A model generated the notes under the pieces. It saw nothing but the letters and a program-made list of their open reading frames with translations. It had not been told where the DNA came from and ran no database searches. The translations under genes and the position numbers were made by a program. Below are positions 15,441 through 23,536 of a stretch of DNA of 45,290 bases, piece after piece (positions within the stretch are counted from its first letter, which is position 1; each line of letters begins with the position of its first letter). The stretch is from Rhodospirillaceae bacterium. GTDB lineage: Bacteria; Pseudomonadota; Alphaproteobacteria; Rhodospirillales; UBA2165. The DNA is taken from contig JABIHH010000012.1 of assembly GCA_018649725.1 (NCBI GenBank), positions 1 through 45,290 on the forward strand. Reading direction: 5' to 3'.

Positions 15441-16745
15441 TCAGTCGAACATTGTATTCGGCAAAATCAAAGCGATATCAGGGAAGGCCACCAGAATTGC
15501 CAGACAAGCTGCCATGGCGAACCAGAACGGCCAGATACCACGGAAAATCGTGCCCATCGGCACATCCGGCGCAATGCCTCTAACGACAAATACGTTGACA
15601 CCGACCGGGGGTGATATCAGCCCCATCTCCAGCACGATGACCACAACCACACCAAACCAGATCGGGCTCAAGCCCAATTGTAAAATCAGCGGATAGACAA
15701 TCGGCAGGGTGAGCACCAGCATCGCCAGGCCTTCGAGGAAGGTTCCAAGTACAATATAGGTCAGGAGAATAATGATAAGAACGCCAAGATTACCAACATC
15801 CAGTCCAACTAAGAAGGTCACCAGATCTTCTGGAATTTCGGTCAACGCCATAAACGGAATAAAGACATGCGCGCCGATCAAAATCATAAACACCGTTGCC
15901 GTCGTGCGAAGCGTTTGAAGCACGACAAACTTGGCTTTGGGCCAATTTAATTCTTTACGATAGAGCGCGATCACCAGAACCATGAAAGCGCCCACACCAG
16001 CCGCTTCGACAGGTGTAAACCAGCCGAGATAGATGCCTCCGATGGTCATCAATACAACGCTGACAATTGTTCCGGCCGCCCGTAATGACGCTAGTCTTTC
16101 TTTAAAGGTCGCCCGTGGACCGGCGGGGCCTTTTTCCGGGTTCCTTTTAGTGACGATATAGATCGCGATCAAAAACAGACCGGTCAGGAGTAAACCGGGC
16201 AAAATACCGGCCATAAATAACCGACCGATCGATTGCTCGGTCAAGATGGCATAAATTATCATGCCGGTTGACGGCGGGATCAAAATACCAAGCGTGCCGC
16301 CTGCGGCAACCGAACCGGTCGCCAGACTATCGCTGTATTTAAAGCGTTTCATTTCCGGCAGAGCGACGCGTCCCATTGTCACAGCCGCGGCAATCGAAGA
16401 ACCACTCATCGCCGCAAAACCAGCGCAGCCTACAATCGTCGCCGATGCTAGACCACCTCTGAAATGGCCAATCCATTTATAGGCCGCATTATAGAGGTCA
16501 CGGCTCATCCCGGAGACACCGGCAAGGTTGCCCATTAAGACAAACAACGGCACCACAGTGAGTTGGGAAAAAGAAATAATTTCGAAGGCCTCGCCACTGA
16601 GCGACGTTAAGGCGGGAACCGTACCATTAACAACCCAGGTGCCAACAAAACCGACAACCAACATCGCCATAGCAACTGGCATGCGTAATACAAGAAATAA
16701 AAATAGGAAAAATAGGCCAATAAAACCTATTGCCGTTACTGACAT
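15441..16745 (-). CDS. dctM: TRAP transporter large permease
   Basis: A 434-residue DctM-type permease: very hydrophobic with about 12-13 membrane segments and the conserved ends MPVAMAMLVVGFVGTW and GLISPPVGVNVFVVRGIA. It forms the sodium-coupled core of a tripartite ATP-independent periplasmic transporter with the small permease and binding protein upstream. The three genes run dctP-dctQ-dctM on the - strand with gaps of about 33 bases each, in the usual operon order reading from the binding protein. Confidence 0.96.
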   Translation of the reverse strand: MSVTAIGFIGLFFLFLFLVLRMPVAMAMLVVGFVGTWVVNGTVPALTSLSGEAFEIISFSQLTVVPLFVLMGNLAGVSGMSRDLYNAAYKWIGHFRGGLASATIVGCAGFAAMSGSSIAAAVTMGRVALPEMKRFKYSDSLATGSVAAGGTLGILIPPSTGMIIYAILTEQSIGRLFMAGILPGLLLTGLFLIAIYIVTKRNPEKGPAGPRATFKERLASLRAAGTIVSVVLMTIGGIYLGWFTPVEAAGVGAFMVLVIALYRKELNWPKAKFVVLQTLRTTATVFMILIGAHVFIPFMALTEIPEDLVTFLVGLDVGNLGVLIIILLTYIVLGTFLEGLAMLVLTLPIVYPLILQLGLSPIWFGVVVVIVLEMGLISPPVGVNVFVVRGIAPDVPMGTIFRGIWPFWFAMAACLAILVAFPDIALILPNTMFD

Positions 16746-16778
16746 TTATTTAAAACTCCTGCCTATAGGACACGCTGG

Positions 16779-17303
16779 TCAATCGCCACCATATTCTATG
16801 CTTTGCCCACGCATGAGCTGAATTATTTCTACCAGTAGAACGACTGCATAAAGAAAAATTCCAAACGCCGCAGTGTACATAAATGGAGCGTAAGAAATCT
16901 GTAATGTACCACTCGACTCGCCAAACTCCAGCGCGTCAATGCCGCTAATTACAAGATGCCAGGACAACACCATTAACATTAGAAAGCCGATAAATTTGAT
17001 GACAACATCTACCCAGCGCAAGATCGCCTCGCTGGCAACGTTCTCAAATAACTCGACAACAACTTGACCACCGGACCTGCCACTATAAGCAATCGAAGCT
17101 GAAACCACGATGATCAGGAAAAATTGCGCGATATCTCCTCCACCGTGGATCGGCGAATTAAAAACCGTACGCAAAGTTACATCGATAACTGTCACTAAGG
17201 TGAGAGCTAAGAGAGAGAGCACCCCAACCCACAGCGCAAGAAAGCGAACCACATGATCAAGACGATCGATCATGTGGTTCGTGTCTTCATTTTGATCTAT
17301 CAC
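16779..17303 (-). CDS. dctQ: TRAP transporter small permease
   Basis: A 174-residue DctQ-type small permease with four hydrophobic segments (starting FLALWVGVLSLLALTLVTVID and ending in AAFGIFLYAVVLLVEIIQL). The family's VTVIDVTLR pattern near residues 42-50 and the SGRSGGQVVVELF loop in the middle are present. It bridges DctM and the substrate-binding protein in the inner membrane. N-terminal residues 1-12 are polar (IDQNEDTNHMIDR), and the ATG at residue 11 is an alternative start. Confidence 0.93.
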   Translation of the reverse strand: MIDQNEDTNHMIDRLDHVVRFLALWVGVLSLLALTLVTVIDVTLRTVFNSPIHGGGDIAQFFLIIVVSASIAYSGRSGGQVVVELFENVASEAILRWVDVVIKFIGFLMLMVLSWHLVISGIDALEFGESSGTLQISYAPFMYTAAFGIFLYAVVLLVEIIQLMRGQSIEYGGD

Positions 17304-17336
17304 AATAATTTTCTACAATTCATCAATCAGAGAAAA

Positions 17337-18365
17337 TTACTGAGTTAAAGCATTGTAGATTTCTGTTGCCTTTATGCCGGATTTATCAGCTTTAGCTAGC
17401 GCAGCACGCACAGCTTTGTCAGAAGCAGCATCGAACTTAGCAGCTTCTGCTGGATCGATAGTCACCAGTTGAATTTGCTTACCAGCTTTTGCGGCAGCGA
17501 GCGCTTTTTTATCGGCCCCCCCCCAAGTTGTAGAAACCTTGATACTAGCTGCTTTACCGGTCAATTTAGAGATTGCAGCCTGCTCTGAACTTGAAAGGCC
17601 ATCCCAGCTTTGTTTGTTCATCATAACGAAGAACAGGCTGGCTACACCTTTAACGCCCTGGCTGACATACTCGCCTGGCTCGGCAAGCTTCCAGGGGCGT
17701 TGCAATGCTGAAGGTGCGATTTGAATGGCATCAATCACACCGTTTTGCATCGCCGTATAGGTTTTTGTAACCGACATGTGGATACCAACAGCACCCCAAG
17801 AATTCACCAAAGGCACGTCAGCAGGAGACGAAACCCGTAATTTCATACCTTTAATATCGGCCAAAGTTTTAATTGGCTTCTTGCGGCTGATAAGAACAGA
17901 CGGCCAATTTGCAAAAAGCGCCAGCAATTTGGTTTTTTTGTATTCATCCGCCAAATGTTTGTCGTAGATTTTCCACATTTTTTCAGTTACTTCGGTACTG
18001 GTACGGCCAACACCGGGGTTTGCGGCAATCATGGTCTTTGGGAATAGCCTTGGCGTATAGACAAGAACACCAAATGCAATATCCGCAACACCTTGAACAA
18101 CTCGCTTATATTGCTGAACAGGGCCTTTACCCAAGGCGCCCGAAGAATAAATCTTCATCGTCAGTTTGCCATTTGTCGCAGCAGCCAAATCTTTGGCCAT
18201 AGGGGCAAACATGGCTTTATGCAAGTGGTGAACAGGTGGCATGAAATGCGCTAGTTTCAGCTCTTTCGCTTGAGCCGTAGAGGTCACATTTCCACTAACA
18301 GCTAGGCCTGCGCCCAGCACTGCTGCGGAAACAATAATTTTTGATTTAGCTAAACTCATGGTCAT
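17337..18365 (-). CDS. dctP: TRAP transporter substrate-binding protein
   Basis: A 342-residue DctP-family periplasmic binding protein with a signal peptide (SKIIVSAAVLGAGLAVSGNVTSTAQAKE, cleavage near residue 33). It shows the family's helix and strand pattern, including GMKLRVSSPADVPLVNSWGAVGIHMS and the arginine there that usually holds a substrate carboxylate, so an organic acid substrate is likely. GGGAGATGACC precedes the ATG. The upstream region has a GGCA-N6-TGCC inverted repeat (18409-18422) that may be an operator. First gene of the TRAP operon. Confidence 0.94.
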   Translation of the reverse strand: MTMSLAKSKIIVSAAVLGAGLAVSGNVTSTAQAKELKLAHFMPPVHHLHKAMFAPMAKDLAAATNGKLTMKIYSSGALGKGPVQQYKRVVQGVADIAFGVLVYTPRLFPKTMIAANPGVGRTSTEVTEKMWKIYDKHLADEYKKTKLLALFANWPSVLISRKKPIKTLADIKGMKLRVSSPADVPLVNSWGAVGIHMSVTKTYTAMQNGVIDAIQIAPSALQRPWKLAEPGEYVSQGVKGVASLFFVMMNKQSWDGLSSSEQAAISKLTGKAASIKVSTTWGGADKKALAAAKAGKQIQLVTIDPAEAAKFDAASDKAVRAALAKADKSGIKATEIYNALTQ

Positions 18366-18790
18366 CTCCCAAATAACATTTTGTTGATTATGTTAGGTAA
18401 AAAATTGCGGCAATTTTATGCCAAGGTATTATTTTTTTCTCGAAGCCTCTCACAATAATTGTTTATCACCCTAACAATCTTATCTTCTATGTCAATAACC
18501 CGGATTTTCAATGTGGTAAAATAAAAGTGTTCGGTGGCATGCTTTTTCGGCATCGGAAATGCCTTAGCGCTGCTTGACAGAGCCAGTTATATTTCGTTTA
18601 AACCTGAGATAATAAATCGGATAATAAAAGTATGTAACAGGGGTGGTGGAAATTCTTAATTAATTCCCCGCCTTTGCCAAAAAAACCGAAAATAATAATA
18701 AAAACCAATATTAATATTGGCGCTGTGGTAAAAGATTTAAGAACATAAAATCTGGCGTAGCTAATCTATGTCCGGGGGGAACATAAAAAT
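18366..18790. other. Intergenic region between the TRAP and ABC transporter operons
   Basis: About 425 bases that must hold the divergent promoters for dctP (-) and the ABC transporter genes (+). Visible: an inverted repeat GGCA/TGCC at 18409-18422, a hairpin GGCAT/ATGCC around 18553-18567, a TTGACA near 18575 with only a poor -10 (TTTAAA), an AT-rich tract, and a perfect 16-base palindrome at 18705-18720. A purine-rich GGGGGGAA follows near 18775, just before a small leader ORF. No gene seen. Confidence 0.5.
18705..18720. promoter_or_regulatory. Perfect 16-base palindrome, operator candidate
   Basis: CCAATATTAATATTGG is self-complementary over all 16 bases and lies about 85 bases upstream of the leader ORF of the ABC transporter operon. 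Its length and symmetry fit the binding site of a dimeric repressor. No regulator gene is adjacent. Confidence 0.45.
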
Positions 18791-18862
18791 ATGACCACAC
18801 TAAAAACATTATCTGCCATTAAGGATCACGACTGTCGTCGTGGTGGTGAACATGCCAGATAG
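18791..18862 (+). CDS. Possible 23-residue leader peptide
   Basis: ATG at 18791 with a strong purine-rich ribosome binding sequence (GGGGGGAA) about ten bases upstream opens a 23-codon ORF (begins MTTLKTLSAIKDHDC, followed by RRGGEHAR) ending TAG at 18860-18862. It overlaps the likely ATG (18852) of the ABC ATPase gene in another frame, and lies 4 bases before the next possible ATG (18867). Its last codons CGT-GGT-GGT-GAA double as a ribosome binding site for 18852. The layout resembles a leader ORF coupling or attenuating the operon; function inferred only. Confidence 0.45.
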   Translation: MTTLKTLSAIKDHDCRRGGEHAR

Positions 18863-19874
18863 TCAAATGTCCGAACAGCCCCTCCTTGAGGTTAATAACC
18901 TCTACACCCATTTTGATACACCTAGAGGTGTCGCACATGCGGTCGACGGGGTTTCTTTTACGCTGGACCGCGGTAAAACACTGGGCATCGTTGGCGAATC
19001 CGGCTCGGGCAAATCCGTCCTATCGCGTACCATCATTGATATTTTAGCCAAGGACGGCTCTGTCCTGCATGACGGTGAGATAATATTTGAAGGCCGCGAT
19101 CTTCGCAGCCTGCCTGAAAAAGAAATGCGTGAGATCAGGGGCCGGGAAATCGCCATGGTCTTTCAGGACCCGATGTCATCGCTCAATCCAGTTAAGAAAA
19201 TCGGCAAACAGATCACCGAAGTGCTGGTCAAGCGTTTGGGCATGAATAAAAATGCCGCCAATTTACGCGCTGCGGAACTGATCGATTCGGTTGGCATCCC
19301 GGATGCTGAACAACAGCTGACCCGCTTTCCAATGCATTTATCCGGCGGTATGCGCCAAAGAGTCGCCATCGCGATCGCCATGGCGTGTGAACCTAAACTG
19401 CTGATCGCTGATGAGCCGACCACGGCGTTGGACGTAACAATTCAAGCGCAAATCCTGGATTTTCTGCGCGAACAACAACGAAAGCGCAACATGTCGGTCA
19501 TGCTTATTACGCATAATCTCGGCATTGTGTCCGGCTATACGGACGATGTTGCGGTAATGTATGCCGGTAAAATTGCTGAAAGATGCTCAACCGATGAACT
19601 CATTGCCCATCCGCGTATGCCTTACACTGAGGCGCTCATGAACTCAGCACCGCAGTTGTCAGATCCGCCGCATACCCGCCTGCAAGCCATTCCCGGATTG
19701 CCGCCTAATTTGTTGAACGTGCCGGATGGCTGCCGTTTCCATGCGCGCTGCCCGTATGTTCAAGACGATTGCAAGACCGACCTGCCGGGACTGACGTCGG
19801 ATGATAATCCGGATCACACCTTTGCCTGCTGGCATCCACTGCAAAATAAAGCCGTCGGTGGAGGTGTACAATAA
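18852..19874 (+). CDS. ABC transporter ATP-binding protein (DppD/OppD type)
   Basis: About 340 residues, the first ATPase of a dipeptide/oligopeptide-type ABC importer. Walker A is GESGSGKS, the Q-loop region AMVFQDPMSSLNP, the signature LSGGMRQRV, and Walker B LLIADEPTTALDV. The C-terminal oligo_HPY zone has CRFHARCPY, with cysteines that in this family often bind an iron-sulfur cluster. Start choice: ATG 18852 has GGTGGTG as ribosome binding site; ATG 18867 and GTG 18840 are alternatives. The stop overlaps the next gene by one base (TAATG). Confidence 0.94.
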   Translation: MPDSQMSEQPLLEVNNLYTHFDTPRGVAHAVDGVSFTLDRGKTLGIVGESGSGKSVLSRTIIDILAKDGSVLHDGEIIFEGRDLRSLPEKEMREIRGREIAMVFQDPMSSLNPVKKIGKQITEVLVKRLGMNKNAANLRAAELIDSVGIPDAEQQLTRFPMHLSGGMRQRVAIAIAMACEPKLLIADEPTTALDVTIQAQILDFLREQQRKRNMSVMLITHNLGIVSGYTDDVAVMYAGKIAERCSTDELIAHPRMPYTEALMNSAPQLSDPPHTRLQAIPGLPPNLLNVPDGCRFHARCPYVQDDCKTDLPGLTSDDNPDHTFACWHPLQNKAVGGGVQ

Positions 19875-20854
19875 TGCCGGATTCCACAAATACGACCGAA
19901 GCAACACTCCTAGAAGTGCGCGACATAACGGTTGAATATGTCACCCAAGGCCAACGTTTTGCCGCCATATCAGATGTCAGCATGGATATTGCCAAAGGCG
20001 AGACCCTCGGTCTGGTCGGTGAATCCGGTTGCGGCAAATCGACAACAGGGCGGGCTATTATCCAACTGCCGACACCGACAGCGGGCAGCGTTAAATTCGA
20101 AGGCCGGGAATTGACGGAATTGACCCACACCGATATGCGTCCGATCCGCAAGCGCCTACAGATTATTTTCCAAGATCCCGTATCCTCCTTGAACCCCCGA
20201 CGCCGGGTGAAAGACATTGTCGCCGAACCTTTAATTATTTCCGGCATGACCAATAAAGCTGAAATCGATGCCAAGGTACGCGAAGTTCTGAACGCGGTCG
20301 GCATGGATCCGGACATCACTTTGGACCGGCGGCCACACCAATTCTCCGGCGGCCAATGTCAGCGTATTTGCATTGCCCGGTCCTTGATCATGGAACCCAA
20401 TCTGATCGTCTGTGATGAGCCGGTTTCTGCTCTGGACGTCTCCGTGCAGGCGCAGATTTTGAATTTGCTCGAGGATATGAAAGAGCGCTACGGCCTGACT
20501 CTGCTGTTTATCAGCCATGATCTGGCGGTGGTTAAAAACATCAGTGACCGGGTCGCGGTAATGTATCTCGGCAAGTTCTGCGAATTGGCAAGCTCCGAGC
20601 GGATTTATGAGGCTCCGGCTCATCCTTATACCGCAGGCCTGATGGCAACGATCCCTGAAATTGGCGACAAATCGATTGATAATGCCATGGCTTTAACGGG
20701 CGAGATCCCCTCACCGCTCAATCCACCGAGCGGTTGCCGATTTAGAACCCGCTGCCCTCATGCCCAGGAAAAATGTGCCGCGGAAGAACCGGCCTTTAGT
20801 GAGATTGAACCTGGCCATCAAGTCGCCTGCCACTTTCCTTTGTTAGGCGAGTAG
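19874..20854 (+). CDS. ABC transporter ATP-binding protein (DppF/OppF type)
   Basis: 326 residues, the second ATPase of the peptide-type importer. Walker A is GESGCGKST, Q-loop IIFQDPVSSLNPRRR, the signature FSGGQCQRI (Cys in place of the usual Arg), and Walker B LIVCDEPVSALDV. The C-terminal domain carries CRFRTRCPHAQEKC. It overlaps the upstream ATPase by one base and is three bases from the permease gene, so the four genes form a tight operon. Substrate could be peptides, but the same family also carries nickel, opines and other solutes. Confidence 0.95.
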   Translation: MPDSTNTTEATLLEVRDITVEYVTQGQRFAAISDVSMDIAKGETLGLVGESGCGKSTTGRAIIQLPTPTAGSVKFEGRELTELTHTDMRPIRKRLQIIFQDPVSSLNPRRRVKDIVAEPLIISGMTNKAEIDAKVREVLNAVGMDPDITLDRRPHQFSGGQCQRICIARSLIMEPNLIVCDEPVSALDVSVQAQILNLLEDMKERYGLTLLFISHDLAVVKNISDRVAVMYLGKFCELASSERIYEAPAHPYTAGLMATIPEIGDKSIDNAMALTGEIPSPLNPPSGCRFRTRCPHAQEKCAAEEPAFSEIEPGHQVACHFPLLGE

Positions 20855-20857
20855 AAA

Positions 20858-21814
20858 ATGCAATATTTCAAATTAAAACTCCTTCACCTGATACCAGTGT
20901 TTTTTATTGTTACCTTCGCCAGCTTCATGATGCTGAATTTGCTGCCAGGCGATCTTGTCGACGCTATTTTGCTAGATGAAGAATCTGCCCCGCCGACAGA
21001 GGAAGATCGCTTAGCTCTGGCCAAAGAGCTCAATCTCGATAAGCCGGTTATTGTGCGCTATGCGTTATGGCTGGGCAATATGCTGACCGGTGATCTTGGC
21101 CGATCATACGTCACCTCGCAGCCGGTTACCGAAGCCCTATGGCAACGCATTCCGATATCGCTTGAGCTCATGGTGATGTCGCAAATACTGGCCATCCTCA
21201 TATCCGTACCGCTCGGTGTGATGTCGGGTTATTATGCCAATTCGACCTTTGATCGAACGATATCGACGGGGGCCTTTGGCCTGTTGGCCATACCCGTATT
21301 TATTGCCGGTACTATGTTAATCTGGGTCTTTGCCATTATGCTGGGTTGGCTGCCATCCTCCGGCCATTGGGCGATGGAGGAGGATTTTTGGCGGAATATT
21401 GAAGGATTTATCCTACCGGCCTTAACGATTGGACTGGTCGAAGTGCCGGTTCTAATGCGGGTTCTCAGGACCGATATCATCACCACCCTTCAGGAAGACT
21501 ATATCGCGCTGGCAAAATCCAAAGGCATGACAACGTCATATATAATGTTCCATCATGCGCTGCGCCCGTCGTCTTTTTCTTATGTCACCTTACTCGGTCT
21601 TCAATTGGGGAATCTGATTACCGGCTCGATCGTGGTTGAAACCTTGTTCAGTATTCCTGGCGTCGGTCAATTGCTGATCAATTCGGTCGATAACCGAGAC
21701 GAGATTATGGTGCAGGGTGTTATAACTTTCGTGGCCTTGGTCTATGTTGGCATGAATCTGGCTGTAGATCTCATGTATGCGGTGCTTGATCCCCGCGTCG
21801 CCAGACGAGCGTAA
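20858..21814 (+). CDS. ABC transporter permease (DppB type)
   Basis: 318 residues with six membrane segments. It starts with the characteristic N-terminal helix and loop (LIPVFFIVTFASFMMLNLLPGD), and has the EAA-type cytoplasmic loop near DYIALAKSKGMTTSYIMFHHALRPS and the final IPGVGQLLINSVDNRDEIMVQG. One half of the transmembrane pore. The next permease follows after 11 bases. Confidence 0.95.
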   Translation: MQYFKLKLLHLIPVFFIVTFASFMMLNLLPGDLVDAILLDEESAPPTEEDRLALAKELNLDKPVIVRYALWLGNMLTGDLGRSYVTSQPVTEALWQRIPISLELMVMSQILAILISVPLGVMSGYYANSTFDRTISTGAFGLLAIPVFIAGTMLIWVFAIMLGWLPSSGHWAMEEDFWRNIEGFILPALTIGLVEVPVLMRVLRTDIITTLQEDYIALAKSKGMTTSYIMFHHALRPSSFSYVTLLGLQLGNLITGSIVVETLFSIPGVGQLLINSVDNRDEIMVQGVITFVALVYVGMNLAVDLMYAVLDPRVARRA

Positions 21815-21825
21815 GGGAGAGAACG

Positions 21826-22734
21826 ATGGCAGAAAATGCACAAACTTTCCGGCTCCTGCGCTTGTTTCCGTTTTTTGGCAAAGGCAACGCAGCAATTGCC
21901 AGTGACCGCGTAAAAAAAAGCCGTAAGCTGGGACTGGTTTTCTGGCTTGCTGTTTCCTGGCTATCACTCTGTCTGCTCGCCACCATCTCAACGAATTTCA
22001 TCACCTTTCCTGATCCTTTGAGCCAAGATTATGCTGCTTTAAGCGCCCCTTGGACGATGGAGCATCTTATGGGCACGGACAATTTAGGGCGCAATATGTT
22101 CTCGCGCGTTATCTTTGGAGCCGCAACCTCTTTCAAAATCGCCTTCACCTCACCGTTCATTGGCATGGGCTTGGGCCTCATCCTTGGTATGTGTGCGGGA
22201 TATTTCCGAGGACGGGTAGATTCCACCGTCAGTATATTTATTGATTCGATCCTAGCTTTCCCAAATATCGTGCTCGCCATCGCCATCCTGTTTTATGCCG
22301 GTGCGAATCTCACCAATCTGGTTCTGGTGATTGCGTTTTACACAATTCCCCAATTCACCCGAATTTCCCGCGCCAACACGATGCTCTATGCGCAGCGCGA
22401 ATTTGTCGTTGCCGCCCGGGCACAAGGCGCATCCCATATTCGCATTCTATTCCGCGAGCTATTGCCGAACGTCATCGTACCGGTGGCCGCCTACAGCTTG
22501 CTGATCATGTCCTTCACCATTGCCTTGGAAGGCACGCTCTCCTTTTTGGGCGTTGGCCTTCCGCCACCCGATCCAACCTGGGGTCAAATGATCTCAGAAG
22601 GTGTCGAAGAGCTTGAAGAAGATGCCTTCATCTCCTTTGTGCCTGCAGCCTTCATGTTCCTGACCATTTTGTCATTGAACCTGATGGGCGACCGCCTGCG
22701 CCAATTCACCGACGTGAAAGCCAGCTCGGCTTAA
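21826..22734 (+). CDS. ABC transporter permease (DppC type)
   Basis: 302 residues, DppC-type permease with an extra N-terminal polar segment (about 1-40, including FFGKGNAAIASDRVKKSRK) before the first membrane helix. Conserved segments: HLMGTDNLGRNMFSRVIFG after the first helix, the EAA loop FVVAARAQGASHIRILFRELLPN, and FLGVGLPPPDPTWGQMI. It ends the operon; no gene for a periplasmic binding protein lies next to it, which is unusual for this transporter family. Its stop is two bases from the end of the convergent maiA-like gene. Confidence 0.94.
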   Translation: MAENAQTFRLLRLFPFFGKGNAAIASDRVKKSRKLGLVFWLAVSWLSLCLLATISTNFITFPDPLSQDYAALSAPWTMEHLMGTDNLGRNMFSRVIFGAATSFKIAFTSPFIGMGLGLILGMCAGYFRGRVDSTVSIFIDSILAFPNIVLAIAILFYAGANLTNLVLVIAFYTIPQFTRISRANTMLYAQREFVVAARAQGASHIRILFRELLPNVIVPVAAYSLLIMSFTIALEGTLSFLGVGLPPPDPTWGQMISEGVEELEEDAFISFVPAAFMFLTILSLNLMGDRLRQFTDVKASSA

Positions 22735-22736
22735 GG

Positions 22737-23387
22737 CTACTCGGCGTCGGGCTGATTGGCCGGCAAGGCTTTCTCGAACGCAGGAAGTGCCTGACAGGCT
22801 TCTTCAATTTTCAACAAAGTCGGAAAATCCGCGACGTCGATATTATGATCTGGACGGCGCGCATTGGCCATTTGTGGAATGAGACAGATATCCGCCATAC
22901 TCGGCTGATCACCGTGGCTGAATTTGCCTGTCGGACCTTGGGCATAGAGCTTCTCGTAAGCCTCGAACCCTTTGCGCACCCAATGTCCCATCCAAACTTC
23001 CCGATTTTCGACGCTTACATCCATCTCGTCGACGAGATAGAGCCGAATACGGAGATTATTGAGCGGATGAATATCGCAGGCGACGATATTAGCGAGCGCT
23101 CTGATCTGTGCTCTATCAACAGCATCACCCGGCAAGAAACTCGGCTCTGGATAAACCTCCTCGAGATATTCCATAATCGCCATCGACTGGGTTATTTTAG
23201 CCTTACCATCAATCAGCGTCGGCACCAGATTCTGCGGGTTTAATTCTGTATAGTCAGATTTAAATTGCTCACCACCCTCTTTGGTCAAATGAACCGAGAT
23301 ATGTTCATAATCCAATTCTTTTAAATTCAGTGCGATCCGCGCGCGATAGGCGGCGCTAGAGCGAAAATAATCATACAACTTCATCAA
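22737..23387 (-). CDS. maiA: Maleylacetoacetate isomerase (zeta-class GST)
   Basis: 216 residues, zeta-class glutathione transferase. The N-terminal active-site motif is SSAAYRARIALNLK (family consensus SSCSWRVRIAL with a catalytic Ser), followed by ELNPQNLVPTLIDG and TQSMAIMEYLEE, the glutathione-binding part. The C-terminal helical domain starts near 90. The enzyme isomerises maleylacetoacetate to fumarylacetoacetate in tyrosine or homogentisate breakdown. Maleylpyruvate isomerase is a close alternative. The fumarylacetoacetase and homogentisate dioxygenase genes are not in the window. The second Met may be the true start. Confidence 0.88.
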   Translation of the reverse strand: MMKLYDYFRSSAAYRARIALNLKELDYEHISVHLTKEGGEQFKSDYTELNPQNLVPTLIDGKAKITQSMAIMEYLEEVYPEPSFLPGDAVDRAQIRALANIVACDIHPLNNLRIRLYLVDEMDVSVENREVWMGHWVRKGFEAYEKLYAQGPTGKFSHGDQPSMADICLIPQMANARRPDHNIDVADFPTLLKIEEACQALPAFEKALPANQPDAE

Positions 23388-23473
23388 GAACTCCCATTAT
23401 GTAAATCCATATCTTAGGCCGATGGCATATCACATTCGGCAGCCCTAATAAAAGCCGAGAGAGTCAATCGCAC

Positions 23474-23517
23474 AAAAAAATGCGCCGCCATCAATTTAAT
23501 TTCTAGATGGCGGCGCG
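23474..23517 (-). terminator. Rho-independent terminator of the selenoprotein gene
   Basis: A perfect 11-base stem, GCGCCGCCATC (23482-23492) with GATGGCGGCGC (23506-23516), followed on the - strand by a run of seven T's. It lies just 20 bases beyond the stop of the deiodinase-like gene and ends that transcript before maiA. Confidence 0.93.
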
Positions 23518-23536
23518 TTATTAGATAGGCTTGATG

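Noticed and set aside
18405..18425. Sigma-54 promoter before dctP (TGGCA....TTGC on the - strand)
   Set aside because: The GG and GC elements are one base too close together for a sigma-54 site; the sequence is better read as a GGCA/TGCC inverted repeat.
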